From NCBI GenBank assembly GCA_030765045.1, contig CM060961.1, positions 142,891,538 to 142,955,537 on the forward strand: a stretch of 64,000 nt of DNA. Direction: 5' to 3'. The number at the start of each line of letters is the position of its first letter. Within the stretch, counting starts at the first letter, position 1. Source of the DNA: Tenodera sinensis (lineage: Eukaryota; Arthropoda; Insecta; Mantodea; Mantidae). Both the position numbers and the translations under genes were made by a program. Positions 1 through 11,194 of the stretch are shown piece after piece. The notes beneath the pieces are model-generated. The model searched no databases. It saw nothing but the letters and a program-made list of their open reading frames with translations, and was not told the origin of the DNA.

Positions 1-904
1 TGCCATGCAGAGCCAGCTCACTGGCTGCCAAAAACTGTATTACTTCCATTTATGATTTAACATATAATCGCTCCACCCTTAGATCCGCACTTGATGTAGA
101 CGCAAGTCGTCAACAAGTAACCAGCAATACGCCGAAACTAAAGCACACCACAAAATATAGTACTTCAAATATTGGCAATTATCTGTAAGTTTTCAAGATA
201 TATGATAACCCTAGTAAAGACTACTTGAATGTAACGCGATTCCTGAAACTGCCGAGTAAAACTCGTTCTGTTGCAACATAAACATGAGGTATGAGCCCAC
301 GTGGCATTTGTTTGTATTAGTCGCAGGTTATATGAGCATCAGGTCATCGCAGAAGGATACAAGGTGCGGGTCTAAGGCGGGATGGAGTATAGTAACTTGT
401 TTCTCAAGTGTGATTTCATTAACCAATGTTGACACTGAAGTACAGGTTTCTGTGGGAGTTCCATGTTTCTTCCACATTGACATGACATGAATATGAGTTT
501 CTGACGTTTGGTGTTTAGGAAACCCACGGTTGGCATGTAAGGTATTTTTCCAGTTTCTGAAACTTGTCAGTACAGCTTCTCCCCTTTGTGCCACAAGGCT
601 GAAACTGCATGCGGGTATAACAAAATGCAGCATTGCTGAGAACTGCATACTGCACTCAAGAAAACTACCTATACCATTCAGAGTGAAAACTATGCCTGTT
701 GCTTTGTTTAGGTTAGGGTAATCCTTTAGATAAACCTACTTTATTGCCTCACTTCTCTGTATTAAATAATAAGCAATTAGCTCGTGTTGCACCACTGGCC
801 CCTGATCGGTGTGAACTGTGATGCTGAAGACAACTTGGTTTTCTTGCTGCTTCTCTCATTTGCATTTGCCAAAGAAATTCTATGTCCATAATGCATGCAC
901 TCAC
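1..904. other. Unassigned sequence
   Basis: Mixed-composition DNA with only short chance reading frames. I see no recognisable domain, tRNA promoter box, inverted repeat or simple repeat. Confidence 0.5.
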
Positions 905-1234
905 CAGTGGCATAGGTAAGGTTTTGGGGGCCCCCCTGAAAATAAATTTTGGGGACTCTACTTACCAATAAAACTTAAAAATGGAGAGATTAAAATATTA
1001 CATATTTACTCACATAGAATAAGTGTTAAAATAGTACTACATGATTACAAACACTAATGGTTATTTTTCCTAAATAAACAATATACTCTCACTAAACGCA
1101 TAATGCACATAGGTGGAACAAAATTGTTACCTATCAATATTCTGAGTAACTCAGGTATTAACTCAAGTAACCTTCTATTTATGGTACCTCAGATATCATT
1201 CAGAAGTATTAACACTGAACAACTGGTTAGAACA

Positions 1235-1293
<59 letters not shown>

Positions 1294-1770
1294 TTTATGT
1301 CTAAACCTTATTACCAAATTCTAAAATAATGCAATTTATTCACCAATCGGCTACATTTTCGCATAGGCATTAGTCGTACTTACTGTGTAATTTGTTTGGC
1401 TTTTATAACAGCCATATTGACTAAAATACTGTATTTAATGAATTTTTCTATATAATTGTAAATGCATACACACTTGGAGATACACTTGTTTTATACTTAT
1501 AAGCAAGGAAGATAAGGAAATCCTTACATGGTACACTTCTGTTGTCAGTATGCCATCAGTGAACTGCATCAGTTCCAGCACTTCTTCTTAGCGATTTTCC
1601 GTGGTTGAATGGAACATGTTGTTAGCTAATGCTGCATTTCTGGCAATGAAGTCATTAATCCTTTGAATAGAATATAAAATGTCCTTTTTAAAAAAACTAT
1701 TAAAGACAGTCTGGGGACCCCCAAAAGATCAGGGGGCCCCTGCACTGCAGGATCGTTATTTACGCCACTG
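905..1770. mobile_element. Non-autonomous hAT-like element, copy A
   Basis: The ends are inverted: the left begins CAGTGGCATAGG and the right, read in reverse, begins CAGTGGCGTAA. Both lead into a run of G then C (GGGGGCCCCC). CAGTGGCG-type ends are common in hAT transposons. The interior matches the copy at 13522-14214 over most of its length, for example the block near 975-1060. No transposase frame is present, so it would need enzyme from elsewhere. It is longer than copy B, partly because of the (AT)n tract at 1241-1291. The flanking octamers (897-904 and 1771-1778) do not match well, so the target duplication has decayed or an end is slightly misplaced. Confidence 0.75.
1241..1291. repeat. 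(AT)n microsatellite inside hAT copy A
   Basis: About 25 uninterrupted AT units. The related element at 13522-14214 lacks the tract at the equivalent place, so it expanded in this copy. Confidence 0.95.
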
Positions 1771-2224
1771 CTTGCCACTACTGATGCAGATTTTCTATAC
1801 TCCGTTGAGCCTGGGAACTCTGCTCTGCTTTCCTGCATTGGTCAACTATTGAAGCTCTTTCTGCATCCTTACCACGGCTTCTACAGTAGAATTAATGAGC
1901 TTTATCCTCAGGGTTTGCATGGATTGGTCAAAAAATGACACAGGTACAGATATTTTCTTGAGTTTTAATACTTGAAACAACTCAATGACATAAATGGAGG
2001 TATGCCAACCGTTGGTTAACATAGAAACTTTAGCTTTTATGTAGCACACTAATTGTTGACCTGGTTGCCACTCGTGCCCAACGCCAAGTGATTTCCCAAG
2101 CGTCTTCCAGTCAAAATTTTAAAAGAAAACCATTGATCTGAACGCGTCAGACTGCCAAAGTCAAATGAGTGTGCATCGACCACTGGTATCAAATGAATTT
2201 CCGCATCACTACTTAAGTTCTTTT
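1771..2224. other. Unassigned sequence
   Basis: No supported gene. A short stretch near 2115-2140 faintly resembles the middle of SINE family B (see 18738-18966), too weakly to annotate. Confidence 0.4.
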
Positions 2225-2486
2225 TTCTTCTTTTCTTTTCCTGATTAGCCTCCCCTTATGTTAGACTTATACCCCCTATGACATACAAGCCAGTGCCTAG
2301 GGTCAAACACCTGTTGGGGAGCAGAGGAACCTATGGGGTTGACAGAGTGAAGGCCTGGAAGCAGCACCAGGTATGAGAGTGAGGATGATATGAAACTCAG
2401 GCAAAATCGATGAATGGAAATGTGATAATGGAGCAATTGGTGAAATGAGTGGCAGGGGAAACTGGAGAACCTGCAGAAAACCCGCA
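2225..2486 (-). mobile_element. SINE family A fragment, head missing
   Basis: This matches the body of the copies at 42090-42455 and 58634-58868. Shared blocks include the 'gggtcaaac.cctgt.ggggagca.aggaacctatgg' region and 'ggggaaactggagaacc..agaaaacccgc'. On the minus strand the 5' tRNA-like head should follow at the right end, but the match stops at about 2486, so this copy is 5' truncated. Confidence 0.7.
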
Positions 2487-2767
2487 CAGATGCTTAGTTC
2501 TATTAGTTTAAAATAAAAACAATGCATTGCAATCTGGAAGCTAATTCTTCAATGTTTGAACATTGGTGAGAAAGGTGGGGAGGGAAAACGAGGTGGCCGC
2601 ACGTGTATAGCAGATGATTTCCAAATCCCGCGGATAATTCTATGTATGGGTATGTTCGATTGTGTTTTAGCGGCTTCGTGAGCGACCTTTGACTGTCAAG
2701 AGATTTGGATATTCGGCACGCTGGAATAAGACAATAGATAACTATTACAGACTTGTTACTATTATGA

Positions 2768-3309
2768 TTGAATTAACGTAACTTGGCTATTCTGACAATT
2801 CCTTCGGCGTGCACTACGCATGTGTAGGGGAGTGGCACAGCGGTCTGTTGCCAGGATAACCAGCTTTGACCTTGAAGTAGCCAATAGACTTCGTGGCCTC
2901 GCAATCCAGTCACGAAGTCTATTAGCCATGGGCGTCGTGAAACGGGTGCAAGGGGGGGGGCCACGAGCCCCCTTGGAAGTTTGTGTGCAGTCAGATACTG
3001 ACTATTAAACTATTATTTTAATTTTGATGTAAAGAACAATTTTTATTTAGCACAAATTAATACGGTTATCTGCAACAAATATTATAAATTTTGACACTAA
3101 ATAATGATTTAATGATTTAATGATTTAATATGATTGCAAATTTCCAACATGTGCCCCACCCCTGGAAAAAAGTCTGCCGACACTCATGCTATTGGCTACT
3201 TCAAGGTCAACCTGGTTGTCATGGCAACGGGATCCCTGTGCCACTCCTCTACCACGCGCGTAAAGAACGCAAGGGAACTCTCAGAATACCCAAGGTACGT
3301 TAATTCAAG
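2768..3309. mobile_element. MITE with about 120-bp terminal inverted repeats
   Basis: The segments 2768-2887 and 3189-3309 are imperfect inverted copies. Both, read inward, contain TTGAATTAACGTA, TATTCTGA, GGAGTGGCACAG and TTGACCTTGAAGTAGCCAATAG. The centre is AT-rich with a short tandem TGATTTAA motif near 3105-3130. No coding capacity. A second smaller hairpin sits just inside the left arm at 2883-2927 (AATAGACTTCGTG against CACGAAGTCTATT). The superfamily is unclear because no clean target duplication is visible. Confidence 0.75.
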
Positions 3310-3574
3310 TATACTAGCCTTCAATACATGGTCATTTTGGTTCTTAATTTATTATTGAAATATTTCTAAAGCTTCAAAACAGGAAAGGACAAATGGGGAC
3401 TCTCTCAATACGGGCAAATTTTTTTCCAGCACGAGCGTTGCCCGATCTGGCCCCACTTTAGCCACGGTCAAGTTCCTGGTTCAGCACGGGTGAGAACAAT
3501 AAAATTGACACTTTTTATTTTCGTGTAAAACATACGGCTTATCGATGGTAAAGGCCCCCATATCGATAGTATTA

Positions 3575-3690
3575 AGAATGTCATATAAGTAGATTTAATC
3601 TTTATAAAATAACTCCTGTACGATGAAATACCGCACACTGGAGTCACTGATGCAATCCCGGAAATTGACAACGTGATTAACAAACACAAT
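3575..3690 (+). mobile_element. Diverged SINE family B tail
   Basis: The order 'agtagattta..', 'aactcctg..', 'accgcacac.gg', 'actgatg.aatcc', 'attgacaacgt' follows the 3' half of the family B SINEs at 11474-11683 and 18738-18966 at clearly lower identity. It is an older copy without a recognisable head. Confidence 0.6.
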
Positions 3691-3837
3691 ACCCTTTACC
3701 ATATATTTACTTTCTCTACTACGTATTACAGTAAAGGAAGTATTGTATTTCACCCAAAAATTCGCTGTCGAGATTTCACCGGAAATATATGTTTTGAGAC
3801 CTCCTGGATAAAAAACAAAGCATTTTTAGGAAAAGGT

Positions 3838-3886
3838 CCGCGCGCGCGTATGTGTGTGTGTGTGCGCGCGCGTGTGTCTGTGTGGA
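3838..3886. repeat. (CG)n(TG)n mixed microsatellite
   Basis: Alternating purine-pyrimidine tract of CG and TG units. Confidence 0.9.
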
Positions 3887-3926
3887 CAGCATAACTCTAA
3901 AACGAAAAGTAGATTAAAAAAAAATT

Positions 3927-4671
3927 TGAAGCTATTTAGTCGTGGCTCGCTTCTCGTTGTCGTTGTGTCGGCCGTTGATTTGGTTCTTTCCCTCTAGCTC
4001 TGCAAGAGATCTCTTTATCTCGGGTACGCGCAGATGTTTTCGAATAGACTACCCAAGGAAACCTTTTTATATATTGTTTATTGCATCTTAGATATTTTCA
4101 GGAGCTATGCCGATTGTATATGTAGAGGAATCGCACTCACGTCCGCACAGCACAACCTGCAGTACTGGTCTCGGTAGTGACCAGACGCTTTCTGGCGTAC
4201 CCACGCTAAGAAACCGCCTCTCCAATTTTGAATGTCATGACGTCATCCAAGAAAGCCTCGTATCCAAAATGCTATTTCCTTTTCCCGCAATTTAGAAATG
4301 TCCCTTTCTATTATAACATGTTCTTTTATGAATTTCGAATATATAATTACCTTTTTAGGATTAAACTATGTTTACTTTATATTTTATTAAATATATCGCG
4401 CGACTTTTAAGGTTGGTAGACTTGACTTTCGAACGTGTATTTAAACTATGTAGTATGACGTCATGACTCGCTAATTTCAAACCAATAATGTGTTTATCCT
4501 ACAAATTTAACGACTATTATTTACTCATATCTTGCTCACCTTACAACACTTCCTGCTCTATTATCTATGTATGTTATTACTCAACACTTATCGCAAATCT
4601 CACATCCGGCAATTAAATTAAAACGTGTCTTTATCAAGCCCATTCGATTGGAAATCTAAATTTCGGTATCA
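3927..4671 (-). repeat. 3' LTR of the Gypsy element
   Basis: 745 bp with TG/CA ends (plus strand begins TGAAGC and ends GGTATCA). It matches the right-hand LTR once the SINE is removed. Confidence 0.95.
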
Positions 4672-5452
4672 AATGCCCCCATTTATGTTATTTTATTATT
4701 TTATAATAAAATAATGTAAATGTCTTGCCCGAAAGAAAAATTAAAAATTACTCCTGTATTTTGAATAATCGGCAACACTCCCATTATATACAATTTTCAA
4801 TTACACTGTTTTTGAAATTGGTTATTAACACATTTTCTCCTTAATCTTTTTAACATGACAAACAATTGTACACTTGACTAAACATTAATCCTTAAATACT
4901 AATTACAATATGTTATGGTTTCTTCTGTGAAGCTTTTATATAAAGGTTAAATTTCAAGAGTCTTTCTTTATACTTCCTTCTTTTAGTTCATGTTTGCTCA
5001 CTTCGCTCTCACTATCACTTGCACTGTGATTTTTCACTTTTGTTATTGTAACACATATCTGTACTAGATCCTTTAAGCACTAAAATGTACATATATTTAT
5101 ATAAATCCATTACACTCTTCAGACAAGTTCTTTCTTTGTCTTTCTGTGATAACTATCTATACATCTAAATATTTTAACAAATGTTTACAAAGTAAATATT
5201 CTGTTTTCTCTCTATGCGGAGATGAACATTTTAACAATCTTTCTGAAGCTGTTATTGTGAGCTCTATACAATACATTTTTAAGCTCTTTGTAGTAGATAG
5301 CAATTCACATTCTGCATTTTTCATGAATATGTAAGTACCTGACCAATATATAGTTTTCAAGTAAGCTAACATTTAAATTTATCTCAAAGCTGATTGGGCG
5401 CCAATATACAAATGACACTTCGAATTTTTTTTTTTTTTTTTTTTACATTAAA
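4672..5452. other. Noncoding segment between pol and 3' LTR
   Basis: About 780 bp of AT-rich DNA with a 20-base poly-T run near 5427-5446. On the minus strand a purine-rich tract (AAATGGGGGCATT) abuts the 3' LTR at 4672-4684 and is the likely polypurine tract for plus-strand priming. No long frame, no signal peptide and no transmembrane protein, so no env gene. Confidence 0.7.
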
Positions 5453-8400
5453 TCAAGGTTCCAAGGTACCACACGGTTTCTTGTATGGTCGAAGGAGTTG
5501 TTTATGCCATCTTCCCAGACATTTTTCATTTTTAACATCTTTTAATTCATAGGTATGATAACCAAATTTTGATATAATTTCTGCAGGACCTTTATATAAC
5601 AATTCCATCCTTTTGTTCCTACCTCGCAACGCACTTGATAACTTATGGTCTTTAACTAGTACCCAATCGCCTATCTTAGGTTCCCATTTATGTTTTCTAC
5701 TCTTTTTCTTTAATTTTCGCTTCTCTGCCTTTTTCTTGATTCGTTCAAAAGCAATTTTCGCTCTTTCTTCTTCACTTAACTGAATGTCATTAATTTTCAG
5801 TGTTTTTGGTTCCCCTATCAATATTGGTTCTGGTTCTATTCCTAACATTAATTTTATTGGTGCAAACCCAGTAGTTACATTAATGGTGTGATTGATAATC
5901 TTTTCTATCAATGGACAATATTTCACCCAATCCTTGTGATTATGATGTGTAAGTACACGTAAATAAATTCCTATATCTCAGAGGACACGTTCTGTTGGAT
6001 TCCCTGATGGAAAGTATGAGGAACAATGATATAACTTTATCTCATGATTTTCTAGAGTTTCTTTAAAGATTTTGCTCCGATGAACTGTAGCATTATCTGT
6101 TAAGATTGCCTGAATCTTGCCATATTTAGGCACATAATCTTTTATTATCTTTCCTACACATGTTTTGCTGCTGATATTCCTAACAGGATAAATTTTAATA
6201 AATTTACTAAAAACATCATGAAGAACAAACATATATCTACATCCAAATTGTCCTACTGGTAGCTCCCCATGTGCATCAGCAGTAACTAGTACATTTTTCC
6301 CTTCTCTTATGATTGTCTGAGGTTCTATATCAAATTTGATATTAAATGGTTTGGCCCTTTGACATAAATCACAGCTTGAACATATTTTTCTCACTTTCTT
6401 TGCCAAATGTTTTATATAAAAATGGTCACTAATTACCATGATTAGCTTTTCACTTCCTGTATGAGCTAGTGTTTTGTGATAAGCAAGTATAAGTTTCTCT
6501 TGTAAAGCTTTTGGTACCATTACTTTCCATTTAGGTTCAATTCTTCCATGAAATTTATAGATTTTTCCCTCATAAATACCTATATTATCTTTTAGATTTT
6601 CTGTGATTGGTTGTGCCTTTTCTCTCAATTTCTTAAGTTCATCGTCCTCTGTCTGTAATTGTTCCAAATTTCGAAATTCTTTAGCTAATTGAGTCCCTTC
6701 TAAGGTTTTCAAATATAGTATGGTTACATCATGTTTGTTGTCACTAATTGTATCTGGTATTGTGTAATTGGTTTTCATCCTTGATAACAAATCACTAAAA
6801 ATATTTTGACTTCCTGCTATGTGTTTGATTTCTATGTTATGGGATGTGATCTCATGTATATATCTAGAAATACGTGTGCTTGTGAGTTTGCAAGAGTTCA
6901 TAAATGCCAAACTAACATGATCTGTGTAAACTATTACTGGGTTGTTATATACATATTGCTTAAATTTTACAAGTGCAAAGTAAATAGCTGCTATCTCTTT
7001 TTCTGTAGTGCAAGCCTGTGATTCAGTCCTTGAAAGCCCCCTTGAAGCTACAGCAATGAGGTGATCTTTTCCTTCCTCATCTTTTTGTAATATGACACTA
7101 CCATAACCAAGTCCTGAAGCATCCGTATAAATTATGTAGGGGAGATCTTCCCTAGGTTTTTCCAATAAAATTGACGCTGCAAACAATGTTTTTACCTTTT
7201 CGAAAGATTCTTGTTCTACTGATGACCATTGCCATTTTACATCTTTTCTCAAAAGTTGTCTTAATGGGGCTACTACGGTTGCATATTCCAGGATAAATCT
7301 TGACTGATAATTTAGAATACCAAGAAATCTTCTCAATTGTTTTATATTTTTAGGAGCTGGTATTTTATTTATGCTTTCAATTCTGTCGGGATTAGGCCTG
7401 ATTCCCTCATTTGAAATAACATAACCTAAAAATTCTGTCTGTTTCACAAAGAATGCAGTTTTACTTGGCTTTATTGTCATGTTTGCTTTCTTTAACTGAC
7501 TAAGCACATAATTAATATGATTTAAATGATCCTCTATATTTTCTGAAAAAATCACAAAATCATCCACATACTGAGCTACAAATTTCTTTATGGTTTCTCC
7601 AAAAATTTCATACAAAGCTCTTAATAGTGCACTACCACTGGTATTCATACCAAAGGCGCAAACTCGAAACTGATATAATATCCCTGAATGTAAAAACGCT
7701 GTATATTTTCTTAAATCTTCTCTAAGTGGGATCTGCCAAAAAGATGCTGTAAGATCTAGAGTAGAAAAAATTTTGCCCTTCTGCAATTTGTTCAATATTA
7801 CCTCTACACTTTCTGGTCTAAATCTATCAGGTTTACAATGTTGATTTAGTTTTCTCGCGTCTAATGTCACCCTAATCTTTCCATTGGCCTTATTTACAAT
7901 ACATAGGGGATTCACAAATTCTGAATTCGAAATCTCAATAACCTCATCTTCTAACATTGACTTTATAACTGCATCTACCTCTTCTCTTATTGTACTAGGG
8001 ATAGCTCTCGCTTTATGTGTAAAAGGTTTGATGGGTATCATCTCAAACGAATGAGTATAAATACTACATTTACCAGGTTTCTCAGAGAATACTTCTTTAT
8101 TTCGGATTAATATTTCAAACAGTTTATCCCTCTGTTGTTCATTTAGTTGATCAGCCTGAGTTACCTTTTCCCTCAACAATTCTTCTAAGTCTTCACTACT
8201 CTCCCTATCATAGTACCTAGTTGCATCAGAAAACCTCAAATTGTCTATGAAATCATTTTTATCCCATTCTACATTTTCTTTATTATCGACACTGTACTCT
8301 TTGACATTTACTTCAGTTAATTCCATAGCTCCTACTTTAACATATTCTACAAAGAATGTATCCCCTTGGATTTCTTCTTCCTCTTTTTCTCGTACAATAG

Positions 8401-8926
8401 TTTCTGAACTACTATCTTCCACAAAAGGCACTATAATGGTCTCATCTTCAACTTTCATTTCTAGAATCATGTTTTTAAAATTCACCACAGCTTCCCAGGC
8501 ATAAAGACAATCACAACCTATTATAATATCTGTCACAAGTCTTCCAACAATCAGAAATAAAATTCCTAGTATTCTCCCATTTATTTCAATATTTATCATT
8601 GCTTGAAATTTTACTCTCTCTTTTCGTTTTCCCACAGCTAGCGAGCAATATATCCCATTAACTGGTAAAGACATTACTTTAAAGCCACTACTTTGTAAAT
8701 TATCATAAAAATTTTGTGAGCATACTGTGCTATTTGATCCTGTATCTATAATTGCATTGTATTGTTTTCCATTTACTCCAATTTTGATTTTAGGTGGATC
8801 TCCTACTTTTTCGTTTTCGTCGATTCTATTTTTACATTCTCTTTTCTTTTGTATCATCATTTGCCTTCCAGGACTATTTATTTCCGAGTACTTATCACAA
8901 TCATTACTAGGATACCCAGTTCTCAC
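5453..8926 (-). pseudogene. pol: Gypsy pol polyprotein with one nonsense codon
   Basis: The frame runs unbroken for 982 codons, then meets a TGA at 5978-5980 and continues in the same frame for about 175 codons to 5453. Visible domains by residue: aspartic protease (DTGS, 61-64), reverse transcriptase (YVDD, 453-456), RNase H (YTDAS at 600, YTDH at 667, SDLLSR near 711), and integrase with an HHCC zinc region (about 817-855) and catalytic D884, D944 and E979. The stop lies only three codons after the last catalytic residue, so it would remove the integrase C-terminal region. The frame is -1 relative to gag and overlaps its end by 4 nt, which suggests programmed frameshifting; no slippery site was identified. 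Confidence 0.93.
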
Positions 8927-10941
8927 TGAAGGCGCGTTTGACCGGGTCTGGCGTTTCCCTGATTTTTAGGTATTGCTCCTGTACTATTTCCCGAATTGTT
9001 ACTTCTGTTTTCCTGCATTAAATCGGGGTTACTTCCTGCCATGTTTTTGACCGTGTTAATGGCCTCAACCATTTCCGCATTTTCGGGGGAATTTCGTCCA
9101 TTAGAATACCTTTCTCCTTGTCTTGGTGACCTCGGTCTAAACTCATTATCTCCATTTGTCCAATACCCATCATTTGAATTTCTACTATGTCCAAAATAAC
9201 GTCCCCGTCTACCTTGATCAAATCTATTTGTATTCATATAATTCACCCTGATATTTCTTCCCCCTTGATTACCATTTCTATTTTGGTGACGCCCTTCCTG
9301 GTTATATCTACCTTGATTTTCCCACCGGAATGATTCCATCCTTGGTACTGGTCCTTTATATCTTTCCCTAATCTCACTTCTATTCTGATAATACTGTGCC
9401 CCTTGCCCGAAAGAATTTACAGTTTCTTTTTCTTCATATTTATTTCCAAATGCGTGTTTTGGCTTATTGACTTCTAAGGCTGATAATAATTCGATCATAG
9501 CTGCAATGCTATCGGGTCGGGCTATGATTAGGTAGTGTTGAAGCGTTTCCGGAAAATGTGGAGTAACTATATTTATTAGATCTTTTTCATCTAAGGGAGG
9601 ATCCAACATCTTCGATTTTCTCGCTATTCTCATAAAATAGTTGACCATCGATTCCTCCGATCTAGGATTAAACTTTCCATTGCTTAATTCAACTCTAATA
9701 TTAGCCTGCCTACTAGCTCCCCAATATCTGGTTAAAAAGATGTTCCTAAAGGTCCTGTAATCATTATTGTTACCCATAGAAAGGCCTAGCCAATTGGCAG
9801 CATTACCCTTTAAGCATTTTCTTACTATCACCATCTTGTACTCCTCTGGTATACGTTTCACCGTGAAGTACTCTTGTAACCCTTCTAAAAAGGCTTTAGG
9901 ATCATCTGAATCTTCATTTTCAAAAACTGGAGGTGTCATTTCATTTAAGACATGGTTAGGCCAATGTAAATTTGAATTGTCACCTGTCCCTGAACTATTT
10001 CTGAGATCAGAATGGAAATTACTGTTACCTCTATTTTGCATCGAAATGTCAGCTGATACACCTGGTATTGCCTCGTTTCTTGCAACTTCATTACTAAGAT
10101 TGTTGTGATTACATGCATTTTCATTTAATTTCAAATTTTCTAAGGCCTCTTTTACCTGAGTAATTTCTGTTACTACCCCTTTTATTTGGTCTGTAACATC
10201 CTCCAAATTTCTAGCCTGCCTTGCACTTTCTACATCAGATCTTTCCATTCTAACTTTACACCCCTGTAGCTCTTCTCTAATTTCTTCCCTGTCTTTATCT
10301 AACCTTTGTACTACCTCTTCCCTTTGTTTGTCTAATCTATATGTTACTATTTCCCTTTCTTTATCTAATTTTTCACTCACTTGTTGACCTAATTTCTTTT
10401 CAGAATTCTTTACTTCTTGCCGTATTATCTCTAATTCTCCCTTAACCTGTTCTCTATTTTCTTTTACTTCACTACTGACTTTATTAATTTCCTCCCTAAC
10501 TTCTTCCCTAAAGGTTTCAAAAGCTCTCTTCTGATTTTCCAATTGCATTCCCAATTCCTGTTGTCCCTTCTCTAATTTCTGTCCTAACTCTGTTCTTAAT
10601 TCTTTACTAGTTTCATCTATCTTTTGACTTAACTCTGTACTCATCTTTTTCACTGTTCTTAATTCTTTACTATTTTCATCTATCTTTTGACTTAACTCTG
10701 TACTCATCTTTTTCATTATCTTTTGAAACATATTCTCTATTTCTGACATAATTGCTGGCCTTTCTGAATTACTATTAAACATTTCTGAACTACCTCTAGG
10801 TGTTTCTCTAACGTTCTGATCTTCTACTTCTTGGCATATTCTGCTACCAATTACATTCTGATTATATTCTTCCATCCTAACTACACTTTTCTCAATTTCC
10901 GGACTCTCAAAACCTAGAAAATCGCTATCACTGTCTTCCAT
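8923..10941 (-). CDS. gag: Gypsy gag polyprotein
   Basis: 672 codons from the ATG at 10939-10941; the open frame continues upstream to 10989 but without ATG. The order is an acidic N-terminus, then a very long charged, Glu/Lys-rich segment expected to form coiled coil (roughly residues 60-270), with an internal near-duplicate of about 20 residues (KKMSTELSQKIDE repeated). A retrotransposon capsid-like region follows (DPKAFLEGLQEYF, NWLG, MVNYFMRIA). The C-terminus is rich in Arg, Asn and Gly, and I find no CCHC zinc knuckle, so RNA binding would rely on the basic tail. The product would form the virus-like particle. The frame is intact. Confidence 0.88.
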   Translation of the reverse strand: MEDSDSDFLGFESPEIEKSVVRMEEYNQNVIGSRICQEVEDQNVRETPRGSSEMFNSNSERPAIMSEIENMFQKIMKKMSTELSQKIDENSKELRTVKKMSTELSQKIDETSKELRTELGQKLEKGQQELGMQLENQKRAFETFREEVREEINKVSSEVKENREQVKGELEIIRQEVKNSEKKLGQQVSEKLDKEREIVTYRLDKQREEVVQRLDKDREEIREELQGCKVRMERSDVESARQARNLEDVTDQIKGVVTEITQVKEALENLKLNENACNHNNLSNEVARNEAIPGVSADISMQNRGNSNFHSDLRNSSGTGDNSNLHWPNHVLNEMTPPVFENEDSDDPKAFLEGLQEYFTVKRIPEEYKMVIVRKCLKGNAANWLGLSMGNNNDYRTFRNIFLTRYWGASRQANIRVELSNGKFNPRSEESMVNYFMRIARKSKMLDPPLDEKDLINIVTPHFPETLQHYLIIARPDSIAAMIELLSALEVNKPKHAFGNKYEEKETVNSFGQGAQYYQNRSEIRERYKGPVPRMESFRWENQGRYNQEGRHQNRNGNQGGRNIRVNYMNTNRFDQGRRGRYFGHSRNSNDGYWTNGDNEFRPRSPRQGERYSNGRNSPENAEMVEAINTVKNMAGSNPDLMQENRSNNSGNSTGAIPKNQGNARPGQTRLQ

Positions 10942-11019
10942 TTCTAAACTATTTACACGTGTTTTTCTACTCACCAATATTTCACGCACTTAAACTTGTT
11001 CACTACACGTTTCACAGAT

Positions 11020-11192
11020 GTTCACACGCTGGGCACCTTCTTGTCTGCTGGCTCGATGCTGGCCTGGTCGTCTTGGGGTTGGTCCATTCTTTCGACGCCA
11101 CACGTTGGGTCACCTTCTTGTTTGCTGGTTCTATGCTGGCTTGGTCGTCTTGGGGTTGGTCCATTCTTTCGACGCCACACGTTGGGTCGCCA
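11020..11192 (-). promoter_or_regulatory. Gypsy leader: primer binding site and tandem duplication
   Basis: On the minus strand, two bases after the 5' LTR, TGGCGACCCAACGTGTGG (11175-11192) fits a tRNA primer binding site. The leader then holds a unit of about 78 bp repeated almost exactly twice, with the start of a third near 11030. Each unit carries a near copy of the primer site (CACACGTTGGGTCACC in the second), so the duplication includes the site. Confidence 0.75.
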
Positions 11193-11194
11193 TT

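Noticed and set aside
897..1778. 8-bp target duplication for hAT copy A
   Set aside because: GCACTCAC and CTTGCCAC share only three of eight positions.
2245..2527. Minus-strand frames rich in Phe, Leu and Ser
   Set aside because: They overlap the SINE family A body and recur as noncoding sequence at 42199-42408.
4672..5452. Possible envelope gene of the Gypsy element
   Set aside because: No frame longer than about 70 codons, no signal peptide and no membrane segment.
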